DNA of 15,343 nt from JAWLDB01 sp041686915 (GCA_041686915.1 JAWLDB010000049.1:1-15343); one strand, 5' to 3'; shown: positions 1 through 7,634, numbered from the stretch's first letter. Notes: a model not told the origin generated them from the letters alone. Numbers and translations are program-made.

Positions 1-480
1 GTAGCATCAGATCGAATTGTGAACCATTCTGCTCTTCAAAGAATATACGCAGACACCATACGGCTGTGTCCAGATAAGGAGGTCTGGATCGTTCCATTAG
101 CGTTTGACGAGCACATGATCGCCTCATTCGATGGCAGAAATGGCTGCAGCGCGGAGGAGGAAGAAGAACTGGCTCACATAAAGCGGGTGTTCAAAGGTCC
201 AATGACGGAGAAACACAGAGTTAGCTTCACTGAAGCAGCCCTAATACGGTATTTTCGACCGATGTACAATGACAAGTTCAAGGACCAGTTTCCCATGAAA
301 TCACACAGTAGCTACTCTGAATGCTATGACTTGGACCTAAACGCAGTGTGTGTGGTAGTACACGCCGCTGCACATTTCGGCGCAGCACTCTGGTCTCCAG
401 CGGCGGCGCCGAAATGGATCCATGAATGCAGATTTGAACTCCACTCCAGGGAAGAAAGGGAGAGTATGTTTGACTTTTGA
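1..480 (+). CDS. Partial hypothetical protein, 5' end outside window
   Basis: The reading frame is open from base 1 to a TGA at 478-480. A GTG at 19 is possible, but no ribosome binding site precedes it, so the gene probably begins left of the window. The 153 residues from that GTG contain a segment that looks like real protein: EAALIRYFRPMYNDKFK, then a Tyr/Asp-rich stretch, and an ending HSREERESMFDF. It has no signal peptide or membrane segment and no cofactor motif that I recognise. I have an impression of a widespread uncharacterised family with an ALIxYFxPxYN core, but cannot name it. It is not clearly linked to miaB, since 394 bases and a probable promoter separate them. Protein-like composition supports it as coding; the function is unknown. 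Confidence 0.5.
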   Translation, partial: VASDRIVNHSALQRIYADTIRLCPDKEVWIVPLAFDEHMIASFDGRNGCSAEEEEELAHIKRVFKGPMTEKHRVSFTEAALIRYFRPMYNDKFKDQFPMKSHSSYSECYDLDLNAVCVVVHAAAHFGAALWSPAAAPKWIHECRFELHSREERESMFDF

Positions 481-824
481 CGCGCAAGCAGCTGAGGTAG
501 CGTCGCTCTGAACTGGTAGGCGTCATCCAGTCAAAGCCCCCTACCTTCAAGCATCTGGTAATGCAATAGGTAATGCAACCAGCCCATAGGACAAATGCCG
601 CTCTTGCGGACGCAGGTACTGAGGGCATCCTGGAAAACACGCTGGGAGAGAGAGGCTGCACATGCCGCTGGCCTCAGCCCGATAGGGGGCCTTGTCTGAT
701 CTGCAGTACGCCTGCAGTGATAATCACAAGCGAGGGCGTAGGCTGAACCGGGGCACTTGGCCAGAGATTAAGGATAACCCCCAGGACGTACGTAAGTTGC
801 AGAGCGTGGCATTAGACAAGAAGT
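481..824. other. Long gene-poor stretch upstream of miaB
   Basis: I see no supported gene in this stretch. A frame running into miaB starts at a TTG at 692 but lacks a ribosome binding site and family similarity, and a minus-strand frame covering 278-661 is antisense to the left-hand ORF. Weak inverted repeats are present (GGTAGG at 515-520 with CCTACC at 540-545; ACTGG at 512-516 with CCAGT at 527-531), and CTGCAG occurs twice at 701-706 and 712-717. None has a terminator-like T tract. It may be decayed sequence or the scar of an old rearrangement. Confidence 0.4.
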
Positions 825-854
825 TTGCTAAGAAGTGCTGGTTTCGCTTACAAT
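825..854 (+). promoter_or_regulatory. Probable sigma-A promoter of miaB
   Basis: TTGCTA at 825-830 and TACAAT at 849-854 are separated by 18 bp, and the miaB ATG is 20 bases downstream of the -10 box. The -10 differs from TATAAT by one base. Its location inside the N-terminal extension of the longest frame supports the ATG at 875 as the miaB start. Confidence 0.5.
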
Positions 855-874
855 CTATCCTGGGGGTGTTACCT

Positions 875-2194
875 ATGAGAAAGAAACTCTATAAAGCTTT
901 TACATACGGCTGCCAAATGAACGAGCATGATGCAGAAGTGCTGGCCGGGCTGCTGGAACAGATGAACTATGTTGAGACAGCGGAAGAAAGTGCAGCAGAC
1001 CTGATTATCCTGGTCACGTGTGCAGTACGCGAACATGCTGAACAGCGGGTCTATGGCAAAATTGGGGAGCTTTACCGCTACAAACAGGCCAATCCCAATA
1101 TGATTATCGCTGTGGGTGGCTGCATGTCCCAACAGTCGGAAGTAGCCAAGAAGATGAAGCAGCGCTTCCCCTATCTCGACATTATCTTTGGCACCCATAA
1201 CCTGACTGAGTTTCCTGAACTGTTGCGCACCGCCCAGGACAGCCAGGAGACTGTGCTGCAGGTCTGGGATGAAGAAGGGGATGTACACGAGCATCTGCCC
1301 AGACTTCGGCATGATGGACTTAAGGCCTGGGTCACGATCATGTATGGCTGCAATAACTTCTGTACCTACTGTATTGTGCCGCACGTGCGCGGGCGTGAGC
1401 GTAGCCGTCAGCCTGAGAGCATCGCTGAGGAAGTCAGGCAACTGGTGGAGAAGGGTTTTAAGGAAGTTACGCTGCTTGGCCAAAATGTCAACAGTTACGG
1501 CAAGGATTTGGAGCGGGATGCGGACTTTGCAGCGTTGCTCCGCTTGGTTAACGAGACCGGCATCGAACGCATTCGTTTCACCACTTCCCACCCAAAAGAC
1601 ATCAGTCCGAGCCTGATTGACGCGATGGCAGAGTGCGAGCACGTCTGTAAGCACCTGCATCTGCCGGTGCAATCAGGTAGCACGCGTATACTGCACGCGA
1701 TGAATCGCGGCTACACTCGCGAGCACTATCTTAACCTGGTGAATAGTATCCGCGCCAGGATACCGGATATTGCTTTGACTACAGACCTGATTGTGGGCTT
1801 CCCTGGGGAAACAGAACAGGATTTTGAAGATACCCTCAGCCTGATCGAGCAAGTCGGTTATGATGCGGCTTTTACTTTCGCTTATTCGCCGCGTGAGGGT
1901 ACGCCAGCCGCCAAAATGCAGGAACAGGTCAAACGCGAAGTCAGCAAGGACCGTTTACAGTGCCTGATCAATACCCAGAACCGCATCAGCCTGGAAAAGA
2001 ATGAGCAGCTGGTGGGCACGGTGCAGGAACTGCTGGTCGAGGGCCCTAGCAAGACTGACCCGGACAAGCTCACAGGGCGGACTAGCGGCAACAAACTGGT
2101 GCATTTTGTGTCAGCTGATGACCTGCGCGGACAGTTGGTGCAGGTGCGTATCGAGGCAGCCCAGACCTGGAACCTGTTCGGTAAGCTACTTTAG
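875..2194 (+). CDS. miaB: tRNA-2-methylthio-N6-dimethylallyladenosine synthase (MiaB)
   Basis: Radical-SAM methylthiotransferase that adds a 2-methylthio group to i6A at position 37 of tRNAs reading UNN codons; cytoplasmic, with two 4Fe-4S clusters. The 439-residue protein has the full architecture. An N-terminal UPF0004 domain carries cluster cysteines C13 (TYGCQMN), C49 (VTCAVRE) and C83 (GGCM). The radical-SAM CxxxCxxC motif is C159-C163-C166 (YGCNNFCTYC), and a C-terminal TRAM RNA-binding domain covers roughly the last 65 residues. The usual NTC of the family reads VTC here. I chose the ATG at 875 because GGGGGTG lies 6 nt upstream and the protein then begins at the family start; the longer frame from 692 adds 61 unrelated residues. 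The phosphorylase follows after about 60 bp with no terminator, suggesting co-transcription. The usual mutS/mutL neighbours are absent. Confidence 0.96.
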   Translation: MRKKLYKAFTYGCQMNEHDAEVLAGLLEQMNYVETAEESAADLIILVTCAVREHAEQRVYGKIGELYRYKQANPNMIIAVGGCMSQQSEVAKKMKQRFPYLDIIFGTHNLTEFPELLRTAQDSQETVLQVWDEEGDVHEHLPRLRHDGLKAWVTIMYGCNNFCTYCIVPHVRGRERSRQPESIAEEVRQLVEKGFKEVTLLGQNVNSYGKDLERDADFAALLRLVNETGIERIRFTTSHPKDISPSLIDAMAECEHVCKHLHLPVQSGSTRILHAMNRGYTREHYLNLVNSIRARIPDIALTTDLIVGFPGETEQDFEDTLSLIEQVGYDAAFTFAYSPREGTPAAKMQEQVKREVSKDRLQCLINTQNRISLEKNEQLVGTVQELLVEGPSKTDPDKLTGRTSGNKLVHFVSADDLRGQLVQVRIEAAQTWNLFGKLL

Positions 2195-2245
2195 CAGGAA
2201 ATCGGTTGGATTTAGCAAATAAGACTTAGGAACTAACGTGTTAAT

Positions 2246-2251
2246 GAGGTG
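2246..2251 (+). promoter_or_regulatory. Ribosome binding site setting a TTG start
   Basis: GAGGTG lies 6 nt before TTG at 2258. It overlaps the upstream in-frame GTG (2249), which therefore cannot be the start served by it. Confidence 0.65.
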
Positions 2252-2257
2252 ATTGCT

Positions 2258-3064
2258 TTGGAAAAGAAAGCCGATATCGGCGTATTTGGTGGCTCTGGTT
2301 TTTATACCTTCATGAGTGACGTCGAAGAAGTTATGATCGATACTCCTTATGGCAGCCCTAGCGATAAGATCGCTATCGCGCGCTTGGGGGACAAACGGGT
2401 AGCGTTCCTGCCCCGTCACGGTAAGGACCATACCATTCCACCCCACAAGATCAATTATCGTGCGAACCTTTGGGCTATGAAAAGCTTGGGCGTACAGCAC
2501 ATCATTGCTCCGGCGGCTGTGGGTAGCCTGCAGGCTGAAATTGCCCCAGGGGAGTTCGTGATTGCCGACCAGTTCGTTAATCGCACCTTCGGCCGCTCCG
2601 ATACCTTCTTTGAAGGCCCGGAAGTGCGCCATGTAAGTCCGGCTGACCCGTACTGCCCTCGCCTTCGCCAGCTGATTTCCGAGACAGCTGATGACATCGG
2701 CATCAAGGCCCATCCGGCAGGCACGATGGTAGTCATCCAAGGGCCGCGGTTCTCGACTCGTGCCGAAAGCCGCGAGTACAGCAAGAATGGCTGGCATGTG
2801 ATCGGCATGACTGGTTATCCGGAAGCCATGCTGGCCAGAGAACTGGAGATTTGCTATGCCAACATCTCTCTTGTCACCGACTATGACGCCGGTCTTGAAG
2901 GCCGCGCTGACATTCCTGCCGTAACTCACGGGGCGGTGATGAAGGTGTTTGCAGCCAATGTAGAAAACGTGAAGAAACTGCTATTCACTGTTATCGAACG
3001 GCTTCCGCTGGGCGACGAGCGTAATTGTGTGTGTGCGACTGCCCTCGGGTCAACCGAGCACTAA
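2258..3064 (+). CDS. mtnP: S-methyl-5'-thioadenosine phosphorylase / PNP family
   Basis: Phosphorolyses a purine nucleoside, most likely 5'-methylthioadenosine, to free base and (methylthio)ribose-1-phosphate; part of methionine and purine salvage. The 268 residues match the trimeric PNP/MTAP family throughout: N-terminal GGSGFY (11-16) for phosphate, RHG (53-55) followed by PPHKINYRAN, AVGSLQAEIAPGEFV, QGPRFSTRAESR, MTGYPEA (184-190) and TDYD with Asp208 and Asp210. The TDYD aspartates are those that favour 6-aminopurines, so adenine-type nucleosides are the likelier substrates. Gly186 replaces the Asn or Thr common after MT in MTAPs, so specificity is less certain than the family. Translation most likely begins at TTG 2258; a GTG at 2249 would add three residues. 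It lies between miaB and a thioredoxin-like gene in one probable operon, and the latter starts only 13 bp after the stop. Confidence 0.9.
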   Translation: MEKKADIGVFGGSGFYTFMSDVEEVMIDTPYGSPSDKIAIARLGDKRVAFLPRHGKDHTIPPHKINYRANLWAMKSLGVQHIIAPAAVGSLQAEIAPGEFVIADQFVNRTFGRSDTFFEGPEVRHVSPADPYCPRLRQLISETADDIGIKAHPAGTMVVIQGPRFSTRAESREYSKNGWHVIGMTGYPEAMLARELEICYANISLVTDYDAGLEGRADIPAVTHGAVMKVFAANVENVKKLLFTVIERLPLGDERNCVCATALGSTEH

Positions 3065-3077
3065 GGGGGGTTAGGAC

Positions 3078-3308
3078 TTGAAGATAGAGATACTAGGAAC
3101 AGGTTGCAAGAACTGCAAGAAGCTTTACGATAACGTGTTGATTGCGCTGCAAGAGAGCGGTAAACAGGCTGAAGTAGAGAAGGTAGAGGACCTGCAGCGG
3201 ATCATGGCTTATGGTGTAATGAAGACTCCTGGTCTGGTGATCGACGGCGTAGTTAAGGTCTCAGGTCGAGTGGCCAGTTCGCAGGAAGTCGAGCAGCTGC
3301 TTAAATAG
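3078..3308 (+). CDS. Small thioredoxin-like CxxC redox protein
   Basis: A 76-residue glutaredoxin/thioredoxin-fold protein of the 'redox-active disulfide protein 2' type. The active-site motif C10-K-N-C13 follows the first beta strand (MKIEILGTGC), and the cis-proline is in MKTPGLVIDG (Pro51). The C-terminal helix carries VEQLLK. It is shorter than classical thioredoxin (about 105 residues), as expected for this family, and has no signal peptide, so it should be cytoplasmic. The start is TTG at 3078, with an AAGGGGGG stretch 7 nt before it. It begins 13 bp after the phosphorylase gene and is followed at once by a terminator, making it the last gene of the miaB unit. The partner is unknown; members of this family occur as general dithiol proteins or beside metal and sulfur genes. 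A link to MiaB iron-sulfur chemistry would be inference only. Confidence 0.88.
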   Translation: MKIEILGTGCKNCKKLYDNVLIALQESGKQAEVEKVEDLQRIMAYGVMKTPGLVIDGVVKVSGRVASSQEVEQLLK

Positions 3309-3314
3309 CGTGTT

Positions 3315-3340
3315 CCCGCCTTTTATCAAGGCGGGTTTTT
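3315..3340 (+). terminator. Intrinsic terminator of the miaB operon
   Basis: Perfect 8-bp stem CCCGCCTT (3315-3322) / AAGGCGGG (3328-3335), 5-nt loop, followed by TTTTT. It starts 6 bases after the thioredoxin-like stop codon. Confidence 0.93.
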
Positions 3341-3444
3341 GCTCTGCTGTCGGCAGGGAACCCGGTCTGCTTGCGAGAAACTAGAAGACTGGGGCAATGA
3401 ACAGCATAGAATAGTTTAGGGTCAACGAGAGGAGCGGTGAGCAA

Positions 3445-4653
3445 ATGAAGGCGATGCATCTAATTTGCACCAAGTGCGGACAGCAGTATCCGATAGATGG
3501 ACCTAATTTTCGCTGTCATGACTGCAGCGAACCCCTTGAGTTGGAACTGGTGAAGCAGGGCAGCATTACAGAGGGTAACCCTCTGAAGCAAAATATCCTT
3601 GAGCGGTATGCTGGCTTTTTCCCCTTTGAGCAGGCTAATAGAAACCTGTCACTGCAAGAGGGTTTCACTTCCCTGATTGAATCAGGAGACTTGGCTATGG
3701 AGCTTGGGATCGGTAGCTTGTATCTGAAGAACGAGACGCAGAACCCAACCTGGTCCTTCAAAGACAGAGGCACCATGGTAGGGCTGCAGCACGCCCACGC
3801 GCTGGGGTATAAGCAAATCGGTACCGTTTCCAGTGGTAACATGGCTACTTCTGTTGCTGCCTACGGTGCGCGGGCCGGTCTTAAGACGTACGTACTGGTC
3901 AGCAGCACCATTGCAGCCGAGAAGCTTAATCCTATCGCAATCTACGGCGCCGACCTGATAACCGTAGAAGGCGATTACGGCGATCTCTACTTTGAGAGCC
4001 TGAAAGTGGGGCAACAAAACGACATCTATTTCATCAATTCGGACTCCCCATTCCGCATTGAAGGCTCCAAGACCATCGCGTTTGAAATCTGTGAGCAGCT
4101 CGATTTTGAGGTTCCCGATTACGTAGTTGTACCGACCAGCGCCGGCGGAAACTTGCGCGGCATTGAGAAAGGTTTCCGGGAATTCTTCCATGCCGGTCTG
4201 ATTACGCGGGTTCCGAAGATCATCTGCGCGCAGTCTTCAGGCTGTTCGCCGATTGCCACGGCGTGGAACAAAGGTGCCGATGAAACTGAGCATTTCGGTC
4301 AGACTAATACCATCGCCCACGCCATTGAGAATCCCTACCCACCGAGTGGTAACCAGGTGTTGCGCATTCTGAAAGATAATGGTGGCACTTGTGTAACAGT
4401 TACCGATGACGAGATTGTCGCTGCGCAGGCCGACCTCGCCAAAGCAGGCGTATTTGGACAGCCCGCATCTGCCGTTCCCATAGCCTCCATCCGCAAGCTG
4501 AAAGCGCAGGGATACTTGCAGGGAGATGAGCGCATCGTTGCCATCGTTTCAGGTAGCGGTCTGAAATACACAGCCGCTTTCGAACGCCACGACCTGCATT
4601 ATTCGTTCTGCAAGATTGCTGATCTGGCTGAGTTTATCAAGAACAGGCGTTAG
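3445..4653 (+). CDS. thrC: Threonine synthase-type PLP enzyme with N-terminal zinc ribbon
   Basis: Converts O-phosphohomoserine to threonine and phosphate with pyridoxal phosphate, the last step of threonine synthesis; cytoplasmic. The 402-residue protein is a fold-type II PLP enzyme: Schiff-base lysine K106 in NPTWSFKDRG, substrate loop SSGN (129-132) and PLP-phosphate loop PTSAGGN (230-236). A CxxC-x12-CxxC zinc-ribbon-like element (C8, C11, C24, C27) precedes the catalytic domain, as in many archaeal and Clostridial threonine synthases. The usual EGxTPL reads EGFTSL here. Related decarboxylating or ammonia-lyase enzymes share the fold, so threonine synthase is the best but not the only reading. 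GAGAGGAG and GGTGA lie shortly before the ATG at 3445; an in-frame ATG at 3454 is an alternative. The gene stands alone between the upstream terminator and the valS promoter, which starts 8 bases after its stop. Confidence 0.87.
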   Translation: MKAMHLICTKCGQQYPIDGPNFRCHDCSEPLELELVKQGSITEGNPLKQNILERYAGFFPFEQANRNLSLQEGFTSLIESGDLAMELGIGSLYLKNETQNPTWSFKDRGTMVGLQHAHALGYKQIGTVSSGNMATSVAAYGARAGLKTYVLVSSTIAAEKLNPIAIYGADLITVEGDYGDLYFESLKVGQQNDIYFINSDSPFRIEGSKTIAFEICEQLDFEVPDYVVVPTSAGGNLRGIEKGFREFFHAGLITRVPKIICAQSSGCSPIATAWNKGADETEHFGQTNTIAHAIENPYPPSGNQVLRILKDNGGTCVTVTDDEIVAAQADLAKAGVFGQPASAVPIASIRKLKAQGYLQGDERIVAIVSGSGLKYTAAFERHDLHYSFCKIADLAEFIKNRR

Positions 4654-4660
4654 ACTGGCC

Positions 4661-4690
4661 TTGACATCTGGCAACAAGCCTGCATATAAT
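4661..4690 (+). promoter_or_regulatory. Consensus sigma-A promoter of the valS T-box unit
   Basis: TTGACA (4661-4666) and TATAAT (4685-4690) match both consensus hexamers exactly, with an 18-bp spacer. Transcription should start near 4697, just before the T-box leader. A strong promoter is expected for a gene controlled by premature termination. Confidence 0.9.
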
Positions 4691-4704
4691 ATTTAAAACC
4701 ATCG

Positions 4705-4942
4705 CAATGACGCGGAGGAGTAGCACAAACATAAACCTCAAGAGAGGGAAGGTCACAGGCTGCAAGCCTTTCCAGGTAAGAATGTGTGAACGTCGCCGCC
4801 GAGCTTTCCGGGTGAACAGCGCGCTTAGCCCGGAACGGGTCTGCCCGTTACAGCAGCAGAGAGGGAAGGGTGCTTACACCCTTTCACTTAAGGTGGTACC
4901 GCGGAAGAAGCCTTTCGTCCTTAATCAGGACGGAAGGCTTTT
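4705..4942 (+). promoter_or_regulatory. T-box leader of valS, probable GUC specifier
   Basis: tRNA-sensing leader that lets transcription continue when uncharged tRNA-Val binds. GCGG near 4711 pairs with CCGC (4796-4799) at the base of Stem I. AGTA lies on the 5' side of the specifier loop, opposite TGAACGTCG, which places the specifier codon GTC (valine) at 4792-4794. An AGAGAGGG element and a GGCTGCAAGCC apex lie above. Stem II-region helices are TTCCGGG (4806-4812)/CCCGGAA (4829-4835) and AACGGG (4834-4839)/CCCGTT (4844-4849); they share two bases, as expected for alternative or pseudoknotted pairing. Stem III is AAGGGTG (4866-4872)/CACCCTT (4877-4883). The T-box AAGGTGGTACCGCGG is at 4890-4904, immediately before the terminator hairpin. 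The valine codon agrees with the downstream gene. Confidence 0.93.
4908..4942 (+). terminator. Regulated terminator hairpin of the T-box
   Basis: A 13-bp stem (4908-4920 with 4928-4940, one G-U pair) closes a TTAATCA loop and runs into TTTT. It competes with the antiterminator formed by the T-box sequence. It is the off-state of valS and would also stop read-through from thrC, since no separate thrC terminator is visible. Confidence 0.88.
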
Positions 4943-4978
4943 GTGATTCTCATCGATTTCACTAAGGAGGCGAGACAA

Positions 4979-7624
4979 ATGAAAGAAAACCTGGCCACAG
5001 TTTATGACCCAAAAGCAGTGGAAGCAAAATGGTACCAGCACTGGGTTGACCAGAAGTACTTCCACGCAGAACCAAACTCCGAGAAAGAACCATACACCAT
5101 CGTTATTCCGCCGCCCAACATCACTAGCGCTTTGCACATTGGGCATGGCATGGATAACGCCATCCAAGATATCTTAATTCGCACCAAGCGCATGCAGGGA
5201 TACGAGGCCTTGTGGATGCCTGGTACCGACCACGCCAGCATTGCCACGCAGGTGAAGATTGAAGAGGCACTGGCCAAGGAAGGCATCAGTAAACATGACC
5301 TGGGGCGTGAGAAGTTCCTGGAGCGCGCCTGGGAGTGGAAGGAACAATACGGCGGTACAATCATCAACCAGCTGAAGAAGATCGGCTGTTCTTGCGACTG
5401 GGACCGCACCCGATTCACCATGGATGAGGGTTTGTCCAGGGCCGTGCGCGAAGCTTTTGCCCGCCTGTTCAACAAGGGCCTGATCTACCGCGGCAGCTAT
5501 ATCACCAACTGGTGCCCGAGCTGTCAGACAGTTATCTCTGATGATGAGGTTGAGCACGAGGAGAAGGACAGCCATATCTGGCATCTGCGCTATCCGTTAA
5601 AAGATGGTTCCGGCTTCATCGAAGTGGCTACCACCCGTCCCGAGACCATGCTTGGTGACACTGCTGTGGCAGTTCACCCGGAAGACGCGCGCTACCAGGG
5701 CATGATTGGCAAGCAGGTGCTCCTGCCTCTGATGGACCGCGAGATCCCCATCGTGGCCGACGACTATGTAGACCCTGCGTTTGGTACCGGCGCTGTTAAG
5801 GTAACGCCTGCGCATGATCCGAACGACTTTGAGATTGGCCTGCGCCACAAGCTCGACCATGTCAAGGTCATCGGCAAGGACGGCAAGATGACCCAGGAAG
5901 CCGGCAAGTACGAGAGCATGGACCGCTACGATGCCCGCAAGGCAGTTGTCAGGGACCTCGACAGCGGCGGCTACCTGGTGAAGATTGACCCGCACAAGCA
6001 CGCAGTTGGCCATTGCTACCGCTGCCATAACGTAATTGAGCCGATGGTTTCACTGCAGTGGTTTGTGAAGATGACACCCTTGGCTGAGCCAGCCGTCGAT
6101 GCGGTCAAACGCGGTGAAACCAAGCTCGTTCCCGACCGCTTCACCAAGATCTATTATCACTGGATGGAGAACGTACACGACTGGTGTATTTCCCGCCAGC
6201 TGTGGTGGGGCCACCGCATACCGGTATGGTATTGTCAGGATTGCGGTGAAACGATCGTTGCGTCCGATGACCCAACCCAGTGCAGCAAGTGTTCTTCCGC
6301 CAATCTGAAACAGGATGAAGACGTGCTCGACACCTGGTTTAGCTCAGCACTCTGGCCCTTCTCCACCCTCGGCTGGCCGGACAAGACACCTGAGCTCAGT
6401 TACTTCTTCCCGACCAACGTGCTGGTGACGGCCTACGACATCCTCTTTTTCTGGGTGGCCAAGATGATCTTCAGCTCGCTGGAGTTTATGGGGGAAGTCC
6501 CCTTCAAGGATGTTCTACTGCACGGTTTGGTGCGCGATGCTGAAGGGCGCAAAATGTCTAAGTCCCTCGGCAACGGCATTGATCCCCTGGAAGTGATCGA
6601 TCAATACGGTGCTGATGTACTGCGCTGGAGTTTGATCAGCGGTACGACAATGGGCAACGATAGCCGCTATTACCCAGAGAAGATCGAGGCAGCGCGCAAC
6701 TTTGCCAACAAGATCTGGAACGCTTCGCGCTATGTGCTGATGAACCTGGGAGATTTCTCTTATGAAGAAATCGATGTGGAGAACAATCTGGAGCTAGCAG
6801 ATCGCTGGATTCTAAGCCGCGTCAATCAGGTATCTGCTGAAGTGCTCGGTTTCATCGACAGCTATAACTTCGGCGAAGCCATGCGTACGCTCTATGACTT
6901 CATGTGGAGCGAGTACTGCGACTGGTTCATCGAGATCAGCAAGGGCCGTTTGTATGGCGAAGACGAGGCAGCCAAACATACTGCCAAGTCGGTGCTTGCT
7001 TACGTGCTGGAGAAGACACTACGCCTGTTGCATCCGTTCATGCCGTTTATCACCGAAGAGATCTGGCAGCATTTGCCCCATCAGGGCTCAAGTATCATGA
7101 TTGCCCCCTGGCCGGCTGTTGAAGACCGCTTTGCCAATCAGCATGCTGAGCGTGCCATGGCCATGGTGATGGATGCAATTAAGGCAGTGCGTAATATCCG
7201 GGCCGAGCTGTCCGTCGCTCCGAGCAAGAAGGTAGAATGCACGCTGCATGCCGCTACTTCGGAAGTGAAAGAGCTACTGACCCAGGCTGCTGCCTACTTC
7301 ACAAAACTGGCTGGCATCTCTGAACTCTCCATCGGTATGACCGGCGACCAGAAGCCAGCTAAAGCGATGACAGCTGTCGTTAGCGGCGCCGAAATCTACC
7401 TGCCACTCGCCGGTCTGATCGACATCGACCAGGAAATCGAGCGCTTGAAGAAAGAGCTTAAGGTTTTGCAGAGCGAGGTCGATCGGGGTGAGAAGAAGCT
7501 GAACAACCCAGGCTTTGTCAACAAGGCACCTGAGCAGGTAGTCGCACAGGAACGCGAGAAACTCGAGGACTGGAAACAGAAGCAGGAGCGCGTTTCCGCT
7601 CGCATAGCCGAACTACAGGCCTAA
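4979..7624 (+). CDS. valS: Valyl-tRNA synthetase
   Basis: Class I aminoacyl-tRNA synthetase charging tRNA-Val; cytoplasmic. At 881 residues it has the normal bacterial length and domain order: catalytic core with HIGH at 53-56 (PPPNITSALHIGHG) and KMSKS at 525-529; a CP1 editing domain with the ATTRPETMLGDTAVAV segment; zinc-knuckle-like cysteine pairs starting at C179/C182 (WCPSC) and in CYRC, CQDC and CSKC; an anticodon-binding domain including WSEYCDWFIE; and a C-terminal coiled coil over about the last 65 residues (IDQEIERLKKELK onward) that binds tRNA. The ATG at 4979 has AAGGAGG 8 nt upstream. The in-frame GTG at 4943 is inside the terminator region of the leader and is not a start. The gene is monocistronic and controlled by the T-box. 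Confidence 0.98.
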   Translation: MKENLATVYDPKAVEAKWYQHWVDQKYFHAEPNSEKEPYTIVIPPPNITSALHIGHGMDNAIQDILIRTKRMQGYEALWMPGTDHASIATQVKIEEALAKEGISKHDLGREKFLERAWEWKEQYGGTIINQLKKIGCSCDWDRTRFTMDEGLSRAVREAFARLFNKGLIYRGSYITNWCPSCQTVISDDEVEHEEKDSHIWHLRYPLKDGSGFIEVATTRPETMLGDTAVAVHPEDARYQGMIGKQVLLPLMDREIPIVADDYVDPAFGTGAVKVTPAHDPNDFEIGLRHKLDHVKVIGKDGKMTQEAGKYESMDRYDARKAVVRDLDSGGYLVKIDPHKHAVGHCYRCHNVIEPMVSLQWFVKMTPLAEPAVDAVKRGETKLVPDRFTKIYYHWMENVHDWCISRQLWWGHRIPVWYCQDCGETIVASDDPTQCSKCSSANLKQDEDVLDTWFSSALWPFSTLGWPDKTPELSYFFPTNVLVTAYDILFFWVAKMIFSSLEFMGEVPFKDVLLHGLVRDAEGRKMSKSLGNGIDPLEVIDQYGADVLRWSLISGTTMGNDSRYYPEKIEAARNFANKIWNASRYVLMNLGDFSYEEIDVENNLELADRWILSRVNQVSAEVLGFIDSYNFGEAMRTLYDFMWSEYCDWFIEISKGRLYGEDEAAKHTAKSVLAYVLEKTLRLLHPFMPFITEEIWQHLPHQGSSIMIAPWPAVEDRFANQHAERAMAMVMDAIKAVRNIRAELSVAPSKKVECTLHAATSEVKELLTQAAAYFTKLAGISELSIGMTGDQKPAKAMTAVVSGAEIYLPLAGLIDIDQEIERLKKELKVLQSEVDRGEKKLNNPGFVNKAPEQVVAQEREKLEDWKQKQERVSARIAELQA

Positions 7625-7634
7625 CAAACTAAGA

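Noticed and set aside
278..661. 127-residue minus-strand frame at the left end
   Set aside because: Ser/Arg/Cys-rich composition typical of an antisense frame; no ribosome site, and it overlaps the more protein-like plus-strand ORF.
692..874. 61-residue N-terminal extension of MiaB from a TTG
   Set aside because: No ribosome binding site, no family similarity, and it covers a probable promoter; the ATG at 875 has GGGGGTG 6 nt upstream.
869..1672. 267-residue minus-strand frame antisense to miaB
   Set aside because: Shadow of a strongly conserved gene; no start signals and no recognisable protein features.
2186..2929. 247-residue minus-strand frame antisense to the phosphorylase
   Set aside because: Shadow frame; the plus strand carries all family motifs.
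3682..4191. 169-residue minus-strand frame antisense to thrC
   Set aside because: Shadow frame inside a gene with a complete set of PLP-enzyme motifs.
4707..4946. 79-residue plus-strand frame between thrC and valS
   Set aside because: It lies entirely in the T-box leader RNA, whose structure explains the sequence.
4943..4978. Upstream GTG start for valS
   Set aside because: It falls directly after the leader terminator, with no ribosome site; AAGGAGG precedes the ATG at 4979.
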